This document shows, piece after piece, positions 52,382 through 56,685 of a stretch of 56,685 bases of DNA. This DNA comes from Yoonia sp. (GTDB lineage Bacteria > Pseudomonadota > Alphaproteobacteria > Rhodobacterales > Rhodobacteraceae). Both the position numbers and the translations under genes were made by a program. The notes beneath the pieces are model-generated. The model did not search any database. It was not told the DNA's origin and worked only from the letters and a program-made list of their open reading frames with translations. The DNA is taken from positions 1 through 56,685 of the forward strand of contig NZ_JAFMHJ010000020.1 of the NCBI RefSeq assembly GCF_017854565.1, in the 5' to 3' direction. Numbering within the stretch: position 1 is the first letter of the stretch; every line of letters begins with the position of its first letter.

Positions 52382-53304
52382 TGGCGGTCATTTATGAGCG
52401 CGTCGCGCTGATCGGCCTGGGCCTGATTGCATCATCAATGTGTCATGCGATGCGCCGCGCGGGGTTGGCCGGTGAGATTGTCGGCTATGCAAAATCGGCT
52501 GAAACGCGCGAAATCGCCCGCGAAATAGGTCTGTGCGATCAGGTATGTGATAGCGTTGTGGCGGCTGCCAAAGACGCGGATCTGGTGGTTTTATGCGTGC
52601 CGGTCGGCGCGATGGAAGCTGTCGCGCAAGAGATAGGCCCGGTATTGAAGCCCGGCTGTACCATCAGCGATGTTGGATCGGTCAAGCGCACAGTGATTGA
52701 CGTAGTGTCGCCTCATATCCCGTCGGGTGTGCATTTTGTCCCGGCGCATCCGCTGGCCGGAACGGAACATTCGGGGCCGCGGTCAGGCTTCGCCGAACTG
52801 TTTGACAATCGTTTTTGTATTCTGGTGCCAGCCCAGGACGCCGATCGTGACGCCGTTGAAAAGCTCGCAGGGCTGTGGCGCGGCATGGGCGCGCAAGTTG
52901 ATGAGATGGACGCAGAGCATCATGATCTGGTGTTGGCCGTGACCAGCCACACGCCGCATTTGATTGCCTATACGATGGTCGGTGTGGCCGATGATCTGCG
53001 CCGCGTGACCGATAGCGAAGTGATCAAATACTCTGCCGCGGGTTTTCGCGATTTCACCCGGATTGCAGCGTCCGATCCGGTGATGTGGCGGGATGTGTTT
53101 TTGAACAACAAAGAGGCCACGCTGGAAATTCTGGGCCGATTTACCGAAGAACTTTTCGCCTTGCAGCGTGCCATTCGGCAAGGCGATGGCGATCACCTGC
53201 ACGATTATTTTACACGCACGCGGTCGATACGTCGCTCGATCATCGAGGCGGGGCAGGATACAGATGCGCCCGATTTTGGCCGCGCCAAGGCCAAGGACGT
53301 ATGA
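52381..53304 (+). CDS. Prephenate/arogenate dehydrogenase (cyclohexadienyl dehydrogenase)
   Basis: 307 residues; the ATG overlaps the hisC stop and the upstream frame is not used. VALIGLGLIASSMCHAMRR is the NAD(P)-binding motif (the usual GLGLIGSS with Ala for the second Gly). SDVGSVKRTVID, PAHPLAGTEHSGPRSG and VTSHTPHLIAY carry the conserved substrate-binding and catalytic His and Arg positions of the TyrA family. It oxidatively decarboxylates prephenate or arogenate towards tyrosine. No ACT or chorismate mutase domain is fused. The gene pair hisC-tyrA/C is common in alphaproteobacteria. Confidence 0.92.
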   Translation: MAVIYERVALIGLGLIASSMCHAMRRAGLAGEIVGYAKSAETREIAREIGLCDQVCDSVVAAAKDADLVVLCVPVGAMEAVAQEIGPVLKPGCTISDVGSVKRTVIDVVSPHIPSGVHFVPAHPLAGTEHSGPRSGFAELFDNRFCILVPAQDADRDAVEKLAGLWRGMGAQVDEMDAEHHDLVLAVTSHTPHLIAYTMVGVADDLRRVTDSEVIKYSAAGFRDFTRIAASDPVMWRDVFLNNKEATLEILGRFTEELFALQRAIRQGDGDHLHDYFTRTRSIRRSIIEAGQDTDAPDFGRAKAKDV

Positions 53305-53343
53305 TTTCCGAAAGAATGGCCACTTCTGGTTGAAATGGTGCTG

Positions 53344-53374
53344 CCTCCGGCGGGAGTAGTTGAAGACATAAGAA
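53344..53374. repeat. 31-bp intergenic motif, copy 2
   Basis: Starts CCTCCGGCGGGAGTA and ends GACATAAGAA, with the same spacing as the copy at 6665-6695, differing only in the 6-base middle. It lies 40 bp after the dehydrogenase gene, in the 249-bp gap before ileS. Confidence 0.6.
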
Positions 53375-53553
53375 GCTGGACGCTGAGGCTTTACCCCCGT
53401 TCGTCACGGTCCTATAAGCGCGTCTATGATGAATCTGATGATCATACGAATTACGTCCCCGGCGGTTTGAGCAATCAAACATGCCGGGAAAAGGTGTCTG
53501 CGTCCGCGCACCGCTCATTTCCTTGATTTCATGACTGCTGAAGGACGCCGCAA

Positions 53554-56517
53554 ATGTGCGCCGAGACCCCTGATTACAAATCTACCTTGAACTTGCCGCA
53601 GACGGATTTCCCGATGCGGGCCGGATTGCCCAAACGAGAGCCTGAATGGTTGGCCCGCTGGGCGCAGATTGGTGTATATGACAAGCTGCGCGCCAAGGCC
53701 GAGGGCCGGGCGCCTTTCACCCTGCATGACGGCCCGCCCTATGCGAACGGGCATCTGCATATCGGGCATGCGCTGAACAAGATCCTCAAGGATATGGTGG
53801 TGCGGTCCCAGCAGATGATGGGCCGCGATGCGCGCTATGTGCCCGGCTGGGATTGCCACGGGTTGCCGATCGAATGGAAGATCGAGGAGAAATACCGCGC
53901 CAAGGGGCAGGACAAGGATGCCGTGAATGTCGTCGATTTCCGGCAGGAGTGTCGCAAGTTCGCCGAAGGCTGGGTCGATATCCAGCGCGAGGAATTCAAG
54001 CGCCTTGGGATAACCGGCAACTGGGACGACCCCTATCTGACGATGGCGTTTCATGCGGAACGGGTCATCGCCGAGGAATTTCAGAAGTTCCTGATGAATG
54101 GCACGCTGTATCAGGGATCGAAGCCCGTGATGTGGTCGCCGGTGGAAAAGACTGCCCTGGCCGAGGCAGAGGTCGAATACCACGACCGTCAGACCGACGC
54201 GATCTGGGTCAAGTTTCCGGTGGTTGGAGGCGGGCGGCCCGAAATTGGGGAGTCTGGTGATGGGATCCTTGTATTTTCGTCTGGTGGTAAGGCTCAAAAC
54301 CTGACCGAGACGTATAAAAATACGTCTGTGCTAATCTTCACAACAACACCGTGGACGATACCTCAGAACCGCGCAATCTGTTTTGGCGCGAATATCACTT
54401 ATGGCCTTTATGAAGTTCTTGAAACTCCATTAGAGTGCTGGGCAAAAGTAGGGGAAAAATACCTTATCGCCGATGCACTTGCAGCAGATGTGATGGAAAA
54501 GGCGCGGCTTGAGCAAGGCATGTTCCGTCGTTTGCACACCGTGACAAGCGAGGCACTTTCGACATTCACCTGCGCCCATCCCTTGGCCAGCGCCGATCCC
54601 GAATGGGATTTCCCCGTGCCACTGCTTCCCGGCGGTCACGTCACCGACGACACCGGCACCGGGTTTGTGCATACCGCGCCCAGCCACGGTGACGACGACT
54701 ATGCCATCGGGGTCAAGCATGGCTTGCCGATGACCTATAACATTCTTGATGACAGTTCATATCGCGCGGACCTTCCGTTCTTTGGCGGCGAAAGCATCCT
54801 GAAACCCAATGGCAAGCCCGGTGGGGCCAACAAGGCGGTGATCGAAAAGCTGAAAGAGGTTGGCGCGCTGATCGCGACCAAGCGCATCACGATTTCTGAT
54901 GCGCATAGCTGGCGGTCCAAGGCCCCGGTGATCCGTCTGAACCGCCCGCAATGGTTTGCGGCCATCGACAAACCCGTCGGCGATGGCCAAGATACCTACG
55001 GCACGACGATCCGTGAACGCGCGCTGCGCTCTATCGACGAATTGGTCACTTGGACCCCGCAAAAGGGCCGTAACCGCCTGTACGCGATGATCGAGGCGCG
55101 CCCCGATTGGGTGCTGTCGCGCCAGCGCGCATGGGGCGTGCCGCTGACCTGTTTCACCAAGAAGGGCACCCAGCCAAGCGAACCTGATTACCTGCTCCGC
55201 AACGCCGCCGTGAACGCCCGCGTGCTCGCCGCATTCGAGGCCGAAGGCGCGGACACATGGTACAAGGAAGGCGCAAAGGAACGCCTTCTTGGGACCGACG
55301 TGAACCCCGACGACTACGATCAGGTGTTCGACATTCTGGATGTCTGGTTCGACAGCGGCTCGACCCACGCATTCGTGCTGCGTGACCGGCCTGATGGGTC
55401 TTCGGATGGCATGGCCGACCTTTATCTGGAAGGCACAGACCAGCATCGCGGGTGGTTCCATTCGTCAATGCTGCAGGCCTGCGGCACGATGGGCCACGCG
55501 CCCTATCGCGGGGTGTTGACCCACGGGTTTACGCTGGATGAAAAGGGCATGAAGATGTCCAAGTCGGTGGGCAATACGGTTGCGCCTGAAAAGGTCATTC
55601 AGCAATACGGCGCAGACATCCTGCGGCTTTGGGTGGCACAGTCAGATTATACGGCTGATCTGCGGATCGGGGATGAGATTCTCAAAGGGGTGGCTGACAG
55701 CTATCGCCGGTTGCGCAACACGATGCGCTATATGCTGGGGTCGCTCGCCGACTTTACCGAGGCTGACCGGGTGGACACCGCAGATATGCCCGAATTGGAA
55801 CGCTGGGTGCTGCACCGGTTGTCCGATCTGGACCAGACCGTGCGCGAAGGCTACGCCAAATACGATTTCCAAGGCGTGTTTCAGGCGGTGTTTACCTTTG
55901 CGACGGTTGATCTGTCGGCGTTTTACTTTGATATCCGCAAGGATGCGCTGTATTGTGACGGTGATACTGAGCGCCGCCGCGCGGCCCGCACCGTGCTGGA
56001 TATCCTGTTCCACCGGATCACCAAATGGTTGGCGCCAATGCTGGCCTTCACCATGGAAGAGGTCTGGCTGGAACGCTTTCCCGGTGATGACAGTTCGGTG
56101 CATCTGGAGGATTTCGCCCAAACGCCCGCCGATTGGCGCGATGCGGCGTTGGCCGAGAAATGGGCGACCGTCCGCAAGGTCCGTCGCGTTGTGACCGGCG
56201 CATTGGAGGTCGAGCGGACAGCCAAGGTCATTGGTGCCTCGCTTGAGGCGGCACCGACCGTCTACGTGACTGCGGATGCCGCCAAGCTGCTTGAGACCGT
56301 CAGCTTTAATGATCTGTGCATCACGTCGGGCATATCGGTATCAACGGACTTGGCACCTGCGGATGCGTTCCGTTTGGATGATGTTGCCGATGTGGCTGTG
56401 GTGTTTGCCCGCGCCGAGGGCGAGAAATGCCAGCGCTGCTGGAAAATCCTGCCCGATGTGGGCACCCATGCGCATGCTGGCGTGTGCGGGCGCTGTGACA
56501 CGGCGCTGGCTGGTTAG
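53554..56517 (+). CDS. ileS: Isoleucyl-tRNA synthetase
   Basis: 987 residues. It charges tRNA-Ile and edits misactivated valine. The class I signatures are HLHIGHALN (HIGH) near residue 70 and [11 protein letters not shown] (KMSKS) near 667. The CP1 editing domain has the Thr-rich site [13 protein letters not shown] near 264. A C-terminal zinc site is present: CQRCW and CGRC at the end. The section at about 54230-54480, within the editing domain, is richer in A and T than the rest and uses TTA and GTA codons that the gene otherwise avoids, which suggests a recombined patch. It starts in a 249-bp gap after the dehydrogenase gene. Confidence 0.97.
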   Translation: MCAETPDYKSTLNLPQTDFPMRAGLPKREPEWLARWAQIGVYDKLRAKAEGRAPFTLHDGPPYANGHLHIGHALNKILKDMVVRSQQMMGRDARYVPGWDCHGLPIEWKIEEKYRAKGQDKDAVNVVDFRQECRKFAEGWVDIQREEFKRLGITGNWDDPYLTMAFHAERVIAEEFQKFLMNGTLYQGSKPVMWSPVEKTALAEAEVEYHDRQTDAIWVKFPVVGGGRPEIGESGDGILVFSSGGKAQNLTETYKNTSVLIFTTTPWTIPQNRAICFGANITYGLYEVLETPLECWAKVGEKYLIADALAADVMEKARLEQGMFRRLHTVTSEALSTFTCAHPLASADPEWDFPVPLLPGGHVTDDTGTGFVHTAPSHGDDDYAIGVKHGLPMTYNILDDSSYRADLPFFGGESILKPNGKPGGANKAVIEKLKEVGALIATKRITISDAHSWRSKAPVIRLNRPQWFAAIDKPVGDGQDTYGTTIRERALRSIDELVTWTPQKGRNRLYAMIEARPDWVLSRQRAWGVPLTCFTKKGTQPSEPDYLLRNAAVNARVLAAFEAEGADTWYKEGAKERLLGTDVNPDDYDQVFDILDVWFDSGSTHAFVLRDRPDGSSDGMADLYLEGTDQHRGWFHSSMLQACGTMGHAPYRGVLTHGFTLDEKGMKMSKSVGNTVAPEKVIQQYGADILRLWVAQSDYTADLRIGDEILKGVADSYRRLRNTMRYMLGSLADFTEADRVDTADMPELERWVLHRLSDLDQTVREGYAKYDFQGVFQAVFTFATVDLSAFYFDIRKDALYCDGDTERRRAARTVLDILFHRITKWLAPMLAFTMEEVWLERFPGDDSSVHLEDFAQTPADWRDAALAEKWATVRKVRRVVTGALEVERTAKVIGASLEAAPTVYVTADAAKLLETVSFNDLCITSGISVSTDLAPADAFRLDDVADVAVVFARAEGEKCQRCWKILPDVGTHAHAGVCGRCDTALAG

Positions 56518-56518
56518 G

Positions 56519-56685
56519 TCAGGCGGCGCTGCGCGACGCGCTGATGTCGCGCAGCGCCTCTGCGGCGATCCGGAACGACCGCAGCCGCGCGCCGTGGTCG
56601 TGGATCATCCCGGTCAGGATCAGCTCGTCGGGTCTTGTCAGACAAAACCAGCTTGAGGCGGGCTGATCCGTTTCGTAGCGTAATC
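56519..56685 (-). CDS. Luciferase-like (LLM class) flavin-dependent oxidoreductase, C-terminal fragment
   Basis: The minus strand reads open from the window edge to a TGA two bases from the ileS stop, giving a fragment ending in RPDELILTGMIHDHGARLRS then FRIAAEALRDI. The pattern D-E-L-x-x-(T/S)-x-x-(I/V)-(Y/H)-D-H-x-A-R-L-R-S-x-x-(I/L)-A is the C-terminus of LLM class flavin monooxygenases. The start lies outside the window. Too short for the automatic ORF rules because it has no start codon here. Confidence 0.72.
   Translation of the reverse strand, partial: LRYETDQPASSWFCLTRPDELILTGMIHDHGARLRSFRIAAEALRDISASRSAA
56525..56558. terminator. 13-bp perfect hairpin between convergent ileS and LLM gene
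   Basis: GGCGCTGCGCGAC (56525-56537) and GTCGCGCAGCGCC (56546-56558) form a perfect stem with an 8-base loop. It starts 8 bp after the ileS stop and lies inside the last codons of the LLM gene. No T-run follows on either strand, so it may stop transcription poorly or protect 3' ends. Confidence 0.4.

Noticed and set aside
1..56685. CRISPR arrays, tRNA or rRNA genes, insertion sequences
   Set aside because: I saw no regularly spaced repeats, no tRNA-like T-arm and acceptor pairing, no rRNA sequence and no transposase-like protein in any frame.

Overview
The window looks like chromosome of a marine alphaproteobacterium of the Rhodobacterales (Roseobacter group). The evidence is the high GC, the style of the rpsD, hisC, tyrosine-dehydrogenase and ileS genes, an alphaproteobacterial SOS box (GAAC-N7-GAAC) in front of an imuA-imuB-dnaE2 cassette, and paired DUF606 transporters. 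This placement rests on recognition of the sequence, not on a search.

Layout. (1) 310-4374 (+) encodes an orphan 1354-residue protein with Ig/cadherin-like domains, Gly/Ala-rich hydrophobic segments and a phage-fibre-type S74 chaperone motif at its C-terminus. (2) 4484-10030 (+) is the SOS-controlled mutasome imuA-imuB-dnaE2. (3) 37740 down to 10045 (-) is one tightly packed, translationally coupled run of about 27.7 kb and 18 genes encoding an extracellular contractile injection system (eCIS, the Afp/PVC/MAC-type phage-tail-like particle). In transcription order it holds sheath, tube, a Zn-ribbon hub-assembly-like protein, a frame-disrupted proline-rich protein, a DUF4255 tail terminator, an AAA+ ATPase, a CIS tube-initiator protein, a LysM/gp53-like protein, a hub (gpD/gp27), an OB-fold spike, a PAAR-like tip, gp25, two gp6/J-like baseplate proteins, a gpI-like protein, a DUF6519/beta-helix protein, a four-PASTA protein and a 1268-residue eCIS_core (DUF4157) protein. 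(4) 38366-44937 (+) is a five-gene catabolic operon: hydantoinase/oxoprolinase A and B, a FAD amine/amino-acid oxidase-like protein, an HpcH/HpaI aldolase and a uronate-dehydrogenase-like SDR. (5) 45059-48863 (-) holds a GGDEF-EAL gene broken by a 4-bp duplication, a DUF606 transporter pair and an unknown membrane protein. (6) 49121-56685 is mostly core: rpsD, a DUF2145 pair under a promoter bracketed by two near-identical operators, hisC, a prephenate/arogenate dehydrogenase, ileS, and the 3' end of a luciferase-like oxidoreductase gene.

How it works together. The eCIS genes supply nearly every part of a contractile particle. The last gene is the best payload candidate: after its eCIS_core metalloprotease-like domain it carries a Cys-rich phospholipase A2-like segment (CRDHDACYD) and a C-terminal non-specific-endonuclease-like domain (KGHLLNHNIGGPANDRNLFP). 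I see no immunity gene and no classical tape-measure gene. The proline-rich gene changes frame exactly at a C9 tract, so it is a phase-variation candidate, a true mutation or a sequencing error.

The most interesting points are the composite effector, the C9 frame switch, the separate S74-type giant protein that could serve as a fibre or second payload, and the operator-bracketed promoter of the DUF2145 pair.
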